From NCBI RefSeq assembly GCF_037975245.1, contig NC_092579.1, positions 3,560,001-3,624,000 of the forward strand: a DNA stretch of 64,000 nucleotides. The letters run 5' to 3'. This stretch comes from Apostichopus japonicus (Eukaryota > Echinodermata > Holothuroidea > Aspidochirotida > Stichopodidae). This document shows positions 1 through 12,200 of the stretch, one piece after another. The number at the start of each line of letters is the position of its first letter. Within the stretch, counting starts at the first letter, position 1. Both the position numbers and the translations under genes were made by a program. The notes below the pieces were generated by a model, which worked only from the letters and a program-made list of their open reading frames with translations, did not search any database and was not told the origin of the DNA.

Positions 1-118
1 CATATTCTGCATTGCACTGCTAGTTGAAAACCCTATCTCAATATCTTGTCCCTAACTTGAGATATGGTTGAGCAAATATACCTAAACCTTCAACTACTCC
101 AGGTGAGGTACTCCAGGA

Positions 119-420
119 AGTAATCTTTTGCGAGATCTCATAAGTTCTCATAAACTCTTTGTGAGATCTCATTAGTTCTCATAAACTCTTTGTGAGATCT
201 CATAAACGTCTAAGTAAGATCTCATGACCAGTTGCAAACTTCTCACGAGATCTCATATGTTTTCATGAACTTCTCGTTAGATCTGCTTTTCTCGTGAGAA
301 CTTGTAAACTTCTTGTGAGATCTCATAAGTTATCACAAACATCTCGCGAGATCTCAGAAGTTCTCGTGAAATCTTGTGTATTTCTCGCCAGATCTCATAA
401 ACTTCTCACAAGATCTTGCG
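119..420. repeat. Degenerate tandem repeat rich in AGATCT
   Basis: About ten degenerate copies of a 27-38 base unit whose core reads GTGAGATCTCATAAG followed by TTCTCATAAACTTC. Both GAGATCTC and many AGATCT hexamers are palindromic, so the array is also rich in short inverted repeats. No open frame is conserved through it. It looks like a minisatellite next to the PM20D2-like exon. The unit boundaries are approximate because the copies differ in length. Confidence 0.75.
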
Positions 421-1456
421 AGGAATTTTTATAAAGGTAGGATCACAATAGTTGGTCAGTGTATCATCATGGCAGATTTTATCATTGAAACTTAATTCAC
501 TTGGCATATTTTCTTAATTGTCCATGTTCTCTGTAGTTTTTTATCAAAATACATCCTTTTTTTTAAGAAATATTCTATTTTGCAGTGGATAAGTGATTGA
601 ATTATGAAGAACATTTTCAGTAAATTTCCTATAAGCATTCGAGTTCAGAGACCAGAAAGTCCTGTTTATGGAACTTGGTTGTTTGTTATCAAAGGGCTTC
701 AAGTTCATTTACAGTAATGATAATAACTGTTGTGTTGTTTATGTTACGATGCATGTCTATCCTAAGCTGTTCTGTAGTGTTACTGGGGGGGGGGTTGAAA
801 CTTGTTTTTCTAATATAATATATCATTTGCATAATAATATGCAGTAAAAAACAAAGACTTTGAAACAATACAATGGCAGATCTTTTTCCTCCCAAGTGAC
901 CTCTGACATAAATACAACCTCATGATTATTCATAAAACAGAAAACACATTAAAGTAACAATGTAAATAATAATGTCAAGTTTTATGGGGAATCTCTTAGT
1001 AGTTGCCAGTATTGCATGCCAAATACAAGTTTTGTGGACACAAATATAGTTGTTTGATGAAAGAAAGCAGAAGAATGGATTTCTCTTTGCATGCAGCAAC
1101 AATTATTAAACAACACCTAATTATATTCCGGCCATTTGATTGGTTGCTCGTCGATTGCATGCAAAATCCGCTTTATTGCACGCTGGGAAATAGAACCGTG
1201 GGTTATACTTTTTTGATAGCACTTTTTTTCAATGGTAAGAGAGCAGAGAAACCCATCTGTTCAAAACAATCTGCATTTTACATCCAATTATAACAAAATT
1301 TGAAGGTGTTGTATAAAACAAATGCGCTTCGTTGAATGGAACAAATTACATCTTTCAACGAATGAAATATTTGCACTATTGCACTCATAACCATTCATTA
1401 TTTGTATATTATTAATACATGTGTCTACTGTATGTAGGTGCATTATTTCTGTATAC
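421..1456. other. Probable intron of the PM20D2-like gene, no exon seen
   Basis: This stretch lies downstream of the splice donor of the minus-strand PM20D2-like exon and should be intron. It contains AT-rich sequence and a G run near 785, but I found no further segment resembling an M20 peptidase on the minus strand. The next exon is probably beyond the left edge. Confidence 0.5.
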
Positions 1457-1627
1457 CTCAAATCCATCATTTTCCAGGAAAGTTGTCAGCAGGTCATGGG
1501 CGTGGACCTCGTTGTAAGGGTTCTCGGGATGGGACCACAGATCATGGCTAAGAGCGTTAAGTTCTGCAGCGGCGTTGTCTATTCTTGTTTTAGCTTCATC
1601 CTTCATGCTCCCAAATGGGCTTACCAT
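1457..1627 (-). CDS. PM20D2: PM20D2-like peptidase M20 domain protein, first visible coding exon (partial)
   Basis: The exon encodes 57 residues starting at an ATG at 1627 (minus strand). The stretch DNAAAELNALSHDLWSHPE, followed by NEVHAHDLLTTFLE, matches the N-terminal helix of vertebrate PM20D2 (the AAERLGALSRAIWSQPE and HHAHRVLTHFFE region). PM20D2 is a cytosolic M20-family dipeptidase that hydrolyses beta-alanyl-lysine and related side-products of carnosine synthase. The exon ends in GAG followed by a GTATAC donor at 1456-1451, in phase 0. A TTTCAG directly upstream of the ATG could be an acceptor, so a 5' non-coding exon is possible. Metal ligands and the dimerisation domain lie in exons outside the window. 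The gene runs leftward, head-to-head with the ACSM gene. Family assignment is fairly secure; orthology rests on one short exon. Confidence 0.75.
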
Positions 1628-3635
1628 TTGCCTGAAATGTGGAGTGTAAGACTACAAATAGGCAATGTATCCTAACAGGGAATAATTAAAGGTGTGCTGT
1701 ATTGGGCCCAAATATAGCTAGATATTCAAATATGGTCACCTTTGGTCAAAATTCTTAAACTGTTTTTATTACAACCTTCAAGGAAATTTTGAAGTTCATG
1801 AAAAGGAGGTATGTTCATATCACTAAATTGCATCATGCTAAATATAGCTAAAATGTATACATGTATGTCTGATACCTGCCCCACTACACCCTCGTCCCCT
1901 CACTCCAACCACATTTCACCCACCTCCCAAGTTAATCGCAGACATTGAATAGTGGCAAAATAGAGAACTGATCTACTAGGAAATATGTTTTTTTTTTTGT
2001 GAGTGAATATTTTAGAATGCTCGAGTGACCATATGGTGCCATTTTATGGCATATTTGAGGTCAGTACGGATAACCATCAGTTTATTAAAATTTTCGCAAA
2101 ATCAAAAGTTGTAGACTGATCATTAGATTGCTTCTGGACCGGACTGGAATACATGCAGTGCATCATGGGATAGTCTCCTTTGGACAATAACGGTTAGATA
2201 ATAGACAATACGTATATAATATGAATATAATGAATTATTTCATGTAACATGAATTTTCAAATTACTATAACATATGTTCGTTAGTTATCAGTGCATGCCT
2301 ACCCTCACCTCTAGTAGCTCTATATTTACATCATGTATTCTGTCAATGGCTCAACTATAAATGTAAATTGACCTTTGACCCTACCTTACTCTCTGCATGC
2401 TGCTGCTCCTATGGAGGGTTCCACCTTTGGAGGAAAACATTGTTGCCCACAATTCTGCACAATCCCAATCAAACAGAAATTTCCAAAGAGCACTCATCAA
2501 TGCCTTGTGGTCTACTAACGTAAGTATACCACATCAAGAAGAGCGTTAATTTTTGCAGGTTCCAAAGCCGACTGATTCGACGCCCAAGTTTGCCACTAAA
2601 TTGATCTTGATGGGGTATGATGCTGGTATAGAGCTCCCAGTATATGCATGTTAGCAGATTCAAAGGCAAGGCATAGCAATTTAAGTGGCATTCTAGCTTC
2701 CATTGGAGAGCATTGTGGGAATGTTTTACACTATCTATTGCTACCAGCAGAAACAGAAGAAGCCATAAAAAAAAGTAAAAAAAACTGCTGGTGTGATGCT
2801 TGCTCTGTCACCCTTGCAACTTTTATCCTGGGGAGCGGCAATCCAGTCTTGCAGCTATAATAAGACAGATGCTTTACCACATATATTCTACAGTGGATGT
2901 TAATATTTTATGGATTTATGGCTTTTAAAGATCTTGTAGTTCCTATATCTTTAAATTTATAGTCCCTGAAAGTTGACCTTTCTATTTGTCAAAAAAATGT
3001 CTGCAGTCTCTGGCTCATAAGTTGACAATGCATTCATCACATGAAACCTAAGTTTTTGCTGCTGTGAAGCAGGGTTTTTTTTTTATTTATATTTTTATAG
3101 TCAAACTTGCATTTTTCGATTCTAAATATTAAAAATCTGCAATGTGGTACATTAGCTGAACAAGTCAATTTGTTTCTTCAATTAACGATGTAAATTTCAT
3201 CAAATTTGTTTTTCCAATTTGCTGGTTATATGTTATTTAATAATATTATTAAATGAAAATAGTGTGAGTGTGGAATATTCAGAAATTAATCAATGCCCTC
3301 CCTCGTTTAGTTATCATCTTGCGGGAGAAATAGTATTGGAGGAAGGCTTTAGTTTCATTAATTATAATCTTATTTTGAGTATTGATTTAGTAAGACTGTT
3401 GACCAAATGTCAAAAGCAAAGATTTGCTTTACTCCTCCTTCCGAGAGCCTCCCCCCTCTCCACTCCCCTACCCCCCTCCCACCTTTCTCAGTTCTCTCTT
3501 GACAAGATTAGCCATATTTCCCATTTGCATTCTTGTAGGTTATATCATCTCATTAGGTGGCTCTTTGTATCTGTCAACTCAACTTACCTTATATGGACAT
3601 TTAGACATTAATTTTAAACTATGTATATATTGAGA
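1628..3635. other. Intergenic DNA, no gene seen
   Basis: AT-rich sequence between the PM20D2-like exon and the SINE at 3.6 kb. It may hold 5' regulatory sequence or upstream non-coding exons for the divergent gene pair, but no CpG-rich promoter or recognisable coding segment is visible. The open frames here lack family resemblance. Confidence 0.4.
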
Positions 3636-3843
3636 TCAGGATATCGCGAAGGAGCCTCATCGGCTTATCAAAGCCGCAAGCTGACCGAAGTCAGTCTCTT
3701 AGATTCATATTTAGCGTCCATGATTATGAATTGTCAATTGTCAACAACTCTGTAACTGGACGACATACATTAATCTTGGAGTGACTCGAACTGGGGACCT
3801 CATGATTGGAAGGCACTGACGTTAACCACGTTAACACTCCTAA
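3636..3843 (-). mobile_element. tRNA-derived SINE (minus strand)
   Basis: Read on the minus strand, 3843-3770 has a tRNA-like head: GGAGTGTTAACGTGGTTAAC as an A-box region, and CCCCAGTTCGAGTCACTCC as a B box with matching acceptor-stem-like ends. The body continues to about 3636 and contains GCGGCTTTGATAAGCCGATG, with further short stems. Pol III type SINE structure is inferred; the exact 3' end and target duplication were not resolved. Confidence 0.6.
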
Positions 3844-4800
3844 ACTATATAGAGAAAAGAGACAATTCCAAGGTTTAGAAGCCAGTGCATTCAGTGAGTA
3901 AAATTGGTGATTGTGCCACGACAATCGCCATTGGTCCAATTTATTATTCGTGAGATTTTCACAAAGGCACAGTGCCATTAGGAAACTGGCTGCAGCAGCT
4001 GCAAAGTCCCCTGCAGCAAGGCTGAATCAAAATGAACTTAAAATTATGATTCTAGTTTTAAAATGTTGCTGTAACCAGCAACCTTCCCAGTTGACAGTCC
4101 TCAAAATGGGCAAATTTAATCAAGAATGAGAGAAAGAGAGAGAAAAGACACCTCCTCCGGTGGAAAATTCAGAAAAGTTGCATTGCACTACCTACTTTCT
4201 ATTGTTGCCTAAATCTCTGATTTCATAGCTTTTCATCTTCATTGGTAGAAGTGCTTGTGACTGAATTATAGTTCAATCCAATCTTCTCCAAAATGATTGC
4301 CGATTTTCTTCAAACTTGGTGGGAAGGTACCCAGGGTGAACCCTTGTTTCTTGCAGACCCACTGAATCAAAGGTCAAATTTAGTGCAAAATCTTTTTTTT
4401 TTCTTTTTTTATCCCCATGGAAAAACAGTGAATTGACATGGAGCATCCTCAGATATAGTTAGAATGTCAAGTGCTATCAACATATGCAGTTGCATTGAAG
4501 CGCTTACCTGGCAAATTTACCTGGCAATAAATTAGCCATATCTCAAAGTTCAAGAATCATAGTATTCTCACAGTGTTAAAGTAACAGTGCTTTCTTCTTT
4601 AAAGTAACAGTGCTTTAATTTTTTTTTTCATTGTTTGGGTGTAATCTATTATTTAGACTTTATACTGCAATACCTGGATTATAGATTTGAAGGTGGATCA
4701 AACCACTCTGTAAAGTAGAGGTCATCCCCCTATCCACACCTAAGAAGTAGCTAAACTATGTTAACAAACCATAAGCTCATGCTAACATTTCTCCTAAAGC

Positions 4801-5260
4801 TAAGGTGACCATATTTGCCTGACTGGAATCAGGGACATTTATTGCGTGACTGATATGGGGAAGGGGCCTAAGGGGAGGGGGTGTCCCGAAAATTTTCAAG
4901 TGCCTAAGGTGCTTAGATGTAAAATGGTGAAACTTAGAAGCACTTTTTAAATCAATTTTATTTCAAAAATGTACCTTTTTCTTAGATGAAATTTACTTAC
5001 TTTACGAAAGAGTGCTAGGCTAGATCGATCTAGCATATTCCTCTTTACGCTGGCCCACCTGAAATACTGGTTAGTTCCGTTGTGCGACTGCACACTTGAC
5101 TAAATTTGGTTTTACAATTATTTTACTAATAATATGGGATATTTTCGAAATTCCTGAACATTTTCACGAATCGGGGACATTTTCGGGGACACTTGTTTAT
5201 CGGGGACAGCACACTGTAATCGAGGACTGTCCCGAAAATCGGGGACGTCTGGTCACCTTA
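4801..5260. mobile_element. Inverted-repeat element flanked by 21-bp direct repeats
   Basis: A 460-bp element begins TAAGGTGACCA and ends with its exact complement TGGTCACCTTA. It is flanked by identical copies of a 21-base sequence, TGCTAACATTTC then TCCTAAAGC, at 4780-4800 and 5261-5281. The right end carries several GGGGACATTTTCGGGGAC-like stems; the left part has a G-rich tract. No coding capacity is seen. Terminal inverted repeats indicate a non-autonomous DNA element, but the direct repeats are much longer than usual for such elements. Confidence 0.75.
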
Positions 5261-5479
5261 TGCTAACATTTCTCCTAAAGCTAATCCCAACTCAGAAAGA
5301 TGTTAGCCCAGATACTAGTGTCCCCTTCACACCTTGCATGCCATTAATACAACAAATGCTTACAGAGCTATGTGCAATGGAATTTACGTACTGCATATAT
5401 ATGCGATTCCGTGTATACCTGGGTACTGGTACTGTAGCTCCAACAAAGAAATGGCTTTATAGGGATCGCCACCAACTAT

Positions 5480-5551
5480 GAGTTGGCTAGCTCAGTTGGT
5501 AAAGTGATGCAGGGCTTGAATCCTGAGTTTAATTGTTTGATTCCCATTCTA
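5480..5551 (+). mobile_element. tRNA-like head of a SINE
   Basis: GAGTTGGCTAGCTCAGTTGG at 5480-5499 is a near-perfect tRNA D-arm/A box, and GTTTGATTCCC at about 5535 is a B box at the expected spacing. The acceptor ends do not pair well and there is no clean cloverleaf, so this is more likely a SINE head or tRNA pseudogene than a working tRNA. Confidence 0.5.
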
Positions 5552-6233
5552 ATTACTATACAATTTCTTTGCTTCTTTTCAAGTGTTTATAGTTCCCAGT
5601 GTTAATTTACTTCTAATTTATTTAATTCTAATGCATCTTCAAAGCCTTTTTCAGGTTATCTAGTAATTTGGGGCTGTTATATTACCCTTCAAAGTAGAAT
5701 CCATCTGGTATGAAAAGCATTTCTGCAGAAATTCCAAATAATGTTTACACTGGATTCTGGAATGATCTATGAACCCAATTTTAGTACATATATAGTTTGT
5801 ATTCTGTACCACCTCATTCTGCAGTCTGTGCTAATAACAGTTTTGTATGTTTCCTGCAACAGTGACCTTACATAGTAAAGGTAAATTTAACTGACAGAAT
5901 CGTTTAGAAAGAAATTGGCATATACAGCGGAAGAACAATAGGTATGAAAAATCTGCCTAGAATTCATCAGAGCTACTGTAAATATGGAAAGGAGGAGAGT
6001 GAAAGTCTGATTTTAAAACGGATAGGAATTTTGTAAAGTACTAAAGGGTGGCAATTAATGTTAGGCCTCGACACTCTGAGAGCGCAACAGTCATTAATGT
6101 GTAAATTGCAAGTACTGTATGGTTCAGAGTTTTGAGATATGTCAAACATAAGTTAATTGTGTTACAAATGGATTTCTAAATCTATATTCTTTTGTTTTTT
6201 CTTCTTTCTTACTTTTATACCATAGGAACAACA

Positions 6234-9200
6234 ATGTGGTCTTTTAAACTAAGACCTGGGTTTGATCCTGTTATGCTACCGATGCAAAAGTCCACCAGTC
6301 GTAAGCTACAAAGTTTTCAAACTTGCCAAAGACATTGTTTGCTTCTACAGAGGAAGGAACAACATCTCAGTCAAAGGACAAAACGAGGCTTTCTGTCAGC
6401 GGTTTCCGCTACGGGATTCAATGACTATGAGCTAGAGAGGAAACGTTTCAAGTGGGACGTACCAAAATATTACAACTTTGCAAATGTGACAGATCATTGG
6501 GCTGAAAAGGAAAAGGTGTGTTTTCCACTGTCACAATGATTTTTGTATTTTTGTTTCAATTGCAGGCCAAAAGGTACAGTATCTCTATGATAAAATAATT
6601 TAGTTATCTCATTTTTAAAAGGTAAATATAAAACATATACATTGAACATTGAAACGTAATCGTCTTTGGAAGTATATTTAACCTTATAGTTTATGTAATT
6701 CATGTGTGACCATGTCTTTATTTTTGGACAGGAACTGGAGGGAGGTTACTAAATTTGACATGTCCATGGGAAGTTTCGTGTGGGTAGTATAATTTGACAT
6801 TGGTGCTGTTAATTGAGATGTTCAACAAATGTACTGTACTTAATCGGTAAACATTGCAGGCTTCTATGTGTTTAGGAAGTATGATATGCATCTCTCTCTG
6901 CTCTGCTTAACATAAACTATGATGATACTCCTGCTGTTTGCTTTTTTTTTGGAAGAATGGTCAAAGAGCCAGTCCACATCCGGCATTGTGGTGGGTAAAC
7001 GATGATGGTACGGAACTAAAGTACACCTTCCAAGATATACAATATCATTCCAAAAAGTAAGTAACAGCTCTGAATCTTTAGTGATAAGCAGGGACATGCA
7101 CAACCACTTACCCTTCTCATCAGAGGGCTTTAGCACCCCCCCCCCCTGTATGGCAAGCCTAATATTCCAAAAAGGAAATTATACCTTTTCTTTACAGTTC
7201 ATAACCAAAAACATGTACAGTATGTATAGTTAAACCTAAACAGTTGAAAATTATTCAACATTGTTTGAAAAGTTGTAAATAGTTGAAAATTATTCATCAT
7301 TGTTAACTTAAAGGAACACTTTATATCTTAGCATTCCCTGTTACCAAAGTATATCACAGGGGATGGGATGGGGTGGGGGGGGGGGACTCATGCCCTTCTC
7401 CAAGGATAACATGATAATATAACATCTACCCTCCCATAACAAACATGGTGGTTGTGCCCCTGTTGACAAATTTACAGTTATTTGGAAGACCAAAATGTTT
7501 CATGCATCTAATTATATCTTACTAGTTTTCCTCTAACTTGAGACACCAAAAAGGCGCCCCAGAATCCATTGGGGCTGCGGGGAAAGGAGAGTATTAATGG
7601 GCTGTTTGTGATGGGAGTTTTCATGTCATCCAAAAGCCTACTATAATATAATACTTGTAATATTTATTGGTTCTGGTGATATATTTATGAAAGCTTATTT
7701 AGCATGAGTTGCTTGAGAGCAAGGACTGCCTTGTCAAATGGAACAAAATCTAGTTCAAATCATATTTTAAAACTTTTTTTTTCAATAATGTAACCAGTGT
7801 GAAGTGAAATAAAAGTTAGTAGAACAAGCCATTCAGGTTAAAGATGCTAAACTTTCTAAATAGTTTCACAGTTGCAACCATCCCCTGTTTTGTTTTTATA
7901 CAGAATAAGCTTTATTCAAGACCTGTAAGAACATAATAAACATGAGAAATTAAGTATATTTGTAAACATATAGTTTTGCAATCTCAATGAAACATCCTCT
8001 GAATAATCCTTCATTGCCACAACAGTATTGTCATGCACAATACAGTAACTATATATTGCACTATTTATTCTCGAGATACAGAAGGAACTGAATTGCATTG
8101 CTGTATGGTACATTGCCACACTTAATGTTACATTGCCATTAACATAAATAGAAATTGCATACAATTACCACAAAGATTCCATTTTTCACCCCAAGAAGAT
8201 GACAGACTTCTCTTTATAGTACTTATGATGGAAGTCAATATATGAGATGAATTAACTGTAAACCCGTAAAGGATCTCAACGCTTCTTTGGAGTGACAGTT
8301 TACATGAAATAATTTGCAACTCTCAAGTAAAATGTGCTGGCATACTACTTCTGCCTTCATTGTGCGCTGTAGCTTATCTGCAAAAATTGTGAACCAGGAG
8401 CTGAAAGGGTTTTCTAGTGTCAGGGTGTATAGTAGAGAGAGATAGAATGGCTGGTACAGATACTACAGATCACACTATGTCTAACAGCCAAAACATTCTC
8501 ATTAGTGATTGTTTAGTTTTGTGAGTAATTAGTCGATTCATCTCTAACTACAGATTTGAAAGTTGTGTCACTATAACCCATTACAACACTAGACCTATCA
8601 GCTCATTAAATGCACAGCCTGAGTGCAGTTACTTAAATCTCTTTAAAAGATCATTCCCCACAGAATTTGTAAAATATCTGACCATTGAACCGAATACTTT
8701 TTCATTCCTATCATCTGGTGGAATGGGATATTTAATAAATGCATCCCTAGTCAGGTACATGAAGAATTGAGTTTACCCTCTGTTCCCTTTAAATTGTGCT
8801 GACAGTTTGAAAAATTATTTTATTAAAAATGGTTGACTGGTTCATTGTTAAAACAGTAAATTACAATTCCAGTGCTTTCCAGGTTTTTTAATTCCCCCTT
8901 TTTTTCTTATTCATGCAAGTATAAGTCAGTGTACTGTGTCCTGTAAATACTTATTAAGTGTATCATCTCACCTAACCCTTCTGGTAATACTTATAGTATT
9001 TTAGTATAATCATCACATGGTAAATTAAAACATTAGCCAAACCTTTACATGTATATATGCTTATTAGCCGAGTAATTCCTCTTATAGATGTGTTGTAGAC
9101 TAAGCCTTTAAAAGTTATTTTGAAAAGTAAAACATTTCTCAAGGTGCTTTGAAGATGTTGTGGACAATTATTGTTGCCCATTCTTCGTTTTTTATTTCAC

Positions 9201-12200
9201 CACTGGTGTGAGGGCATATTTTTTTTTTCCAGTTGCTGGTCTTGCACACAGCATATACATAATGTTTGTGCACAAACATTAATTATGTCCCTACTGTGTT
9301 TCCATAACTCATAATATGTGAATGACAGAGATGTTATTCAGGACCGACTGAACATTGTACGTTTATCAGCAGAAGACAAATTATATGTTGTGATATATTA
9401 GTTGGGTCCCTGGATCCCTGTGTAGTCACCTGTTGGCAATCTTGGTGAAATATGGCACGAGAGAACCAAGTTCAGTTATAATTGGTGTCACGCAATAAAA
9501 TCTAACTTGAGGGTATTAGCCATACTGTACTACTGTTGGAGGAAGAAAGTACCAGTATAATGCACTCTCACTGCTGTGCCTGAGACATATTTCATAAATG
9601 GAGTGTTAACTAACTTGGAGCTTTGCCATAAGGCTGACAGCTGTGTGTTTGATAATGCATTATAGCCCTGACATGTACGTAACATCATACTCACTAGTAT
9701 TACTATTTATAAAAGAGCTGTGTCTATCTATTCTTTCAGGTTTGGTCATAAATTTAGACACACTGATCACATTAAAGGACCCCCCTCCCCACTCCCTACC
9801 CTCTATCACTTTCACAGTTTTTACAGGTAAACCTTAACACCTTGTTTGATTTGCTATTTCTGTTAATTTCTTCGCATTTTGTTGTTTATGCTTAGGAATA
9901 GGAATGGACAGCATGTCATTGAACTTTGAGAAGAATACTAACAGACACAGGGTATAATTCTTTCGGACAATTTTTTTGAGGTTTAGTGAAACACACCATT
10001 TTGTTTATTATGTAATATCTTATGGTAATTTAGGAAAATGATTTTCATTTTGGAAATTGGAAATCGTACCCTGAATGTCCATTCATGCACATCCATTCTC
10101 TTTTAAATTGTTTATAGATCATTAGTATTGCCTTTACATATATTTTTGAAAGAAAAAACTGATTTATCAGTAAAAATTTGTGAGGGTCGCAATTTCAGCA
10201 AGGTAAAATGTTTGAGGGACATCTATCGACCTTTGACCCTATAGTGTGGTGAGGTGATTAAGTAATGTCTGTATCCAGTAATGAAGTTTGAGTGACATCA
10301 AGCGACCTTTGACCCTATAAAGATATAGAGCATGGTGAGGTGATTGAGGGTGTCTGTCTCCAATGACACCCATGAACTATGAATATAGTATGAAAAGATT
10401 CTTGTCTGATTTTCAGTTGTATTGGTTCACAATTAATTTAATTAGTTCATGGTTCCACTTATGCAGTTTGGCTGCTTGGAAAAGGTGCTTACAATTAGTT
10501 TGACTTGAAACATTGAAAAACATATTTCAAAAGATCTGATTCTTCAATAACTATGAAAGAAATTGTATATATACTCACTTGTGATCAGCTCATGGTATCT
10601 TTATGACCAGTATTCTGAGAATAACTTTTGTTAAATTTTTTGAATTTTGTGGAACTAGATAGGACTGATACGATAGCGCTCTCAGTTAAGTTTGGGCGTG
10701 TCTGAAAACTCCCATTGACGTTGGAAATAAAGTCATCCTTGGTAGAAGCAGGTATGGTCCAGGAGAGGAATAGTGTCCACTCTTATCTTTTGATGTTTTC
10801 TGTTATTACACATGTTTTTAATTCTTTACATTTGAATGGATTTTACACCTCCTTACAGAATAGCAAATATGCTAATTACAGATTGTGAGCTTCAACCTGG
10901 AGATATGGTGATGGTGATCCTTCCTAAAGTTCCAGAGTGGTGGTTTATTAATATAGCATGCCATCGTGCAGGTATGTTCACCAAGTAGAAATTGAAGGGA
11001 AAAAAATAAAGAAATAGAGAAGTAGTTGAACAGTTCAAAGATTTTGTCAGTTTGTTCTTCACATATTTCTCATCTTTAGAACTCTTTTATTAACTGTTGC
11101 CATTGGAGTTAAGATATTTATTAACACCTTAACAAATATTGTGAATGAGTACCTGACAAAATTGACAAATTAAAAGTACCTGATGAGAAACTGACAAAAT
11201 TTAAAAAAAATCCGTATGAGCTATTCATGATCAAGAAAATGATCTGTTATGTTTGGAAAAGAAGACACAGATGTAAAGGCTACAGAAATGCAAAGATAGC
11301 TAACAATCTGTGTATAAAGAACCATTAATATTAAATTCATCTACTTTAGATGATGTCGTAAACATCAAGACCGATATTTCAAACTTGATGATTACGTTCA
11401 TTATCTTAAACCGCTGGAATGAGGAATGGAAAAATGAAGAAAAAAAACATATATGGTATTAAGGAAAAATTATGAGTGATAAATAATTCCTTGTCATACC
11501 TTGTTTTGCTTTCCAATTTTTTTTTTTCTCTCATCTTCTTCATATATCTAGGCCTGATTGTCACCCCTGGTACATCTCTTCTGACATCTGGAGATATCAA
11601 GGACCGTCTCTTGTCCAGTAAATCTAAATGCATCATCGCTGATGATAAAGTTGCTGAGGAAGTTGACAAGGTTTGTAAATCCATGGAATGAACTCTCCAA
11701 ATGTTGGTTCTGCTAAAAGTAATAAAAAAGAAAATTCAATTCCACTAATTATTGATGTTGGTCAGTTCTTTACTTGATGCAAACCAACCTCTGCTGCAAT
11801 TAGTTTGAATTTAAATGAATTTGAAAAATATGAAAAGTTGGTGTTGATATATTCTATGTACAGTAATCACTGTACAGTAAACGAGATATGATATATTGCT
11901 CTGTTATATATCACTCATGTTCTAATGTACAAGACTATTGTATCAGCAAGCATAGATCCAGTGAGGAGGGGATGTGTGTGGGAGGTGCACACCGCACACT
12001 ATAACACAAAATTACTTATTAGCACAATCTTGCAGTTTAGGCTTAATTTCAGACCTAGTTTAATAGCCTAAATATAACCTGGAAATGCACCATTTGACAA
12101 CTAAAATTTCAAACTGAAATTTTCAAAAAATAATTTTTATGGGTGAAGAGGTGGCAGGGAGGGAAGGGGAGGATGGCACAGACCCCTGCATGGTAGTACA

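Noticed and set aside
1003-1293. A 96-codon plus-strand open frame near the left edge
   Set aside because: No family resemblance, no splice-site context and AT-rich composition; it lies in the probable intron of the minus-strand PM20D2-like gene.
5480-5551. A functional tRNA gene
   Set aside because: A and B boxes are present, but the acceptor stem does not pair and no clean anticodon arm forms, so a SINE head or pseudogene is more likely.
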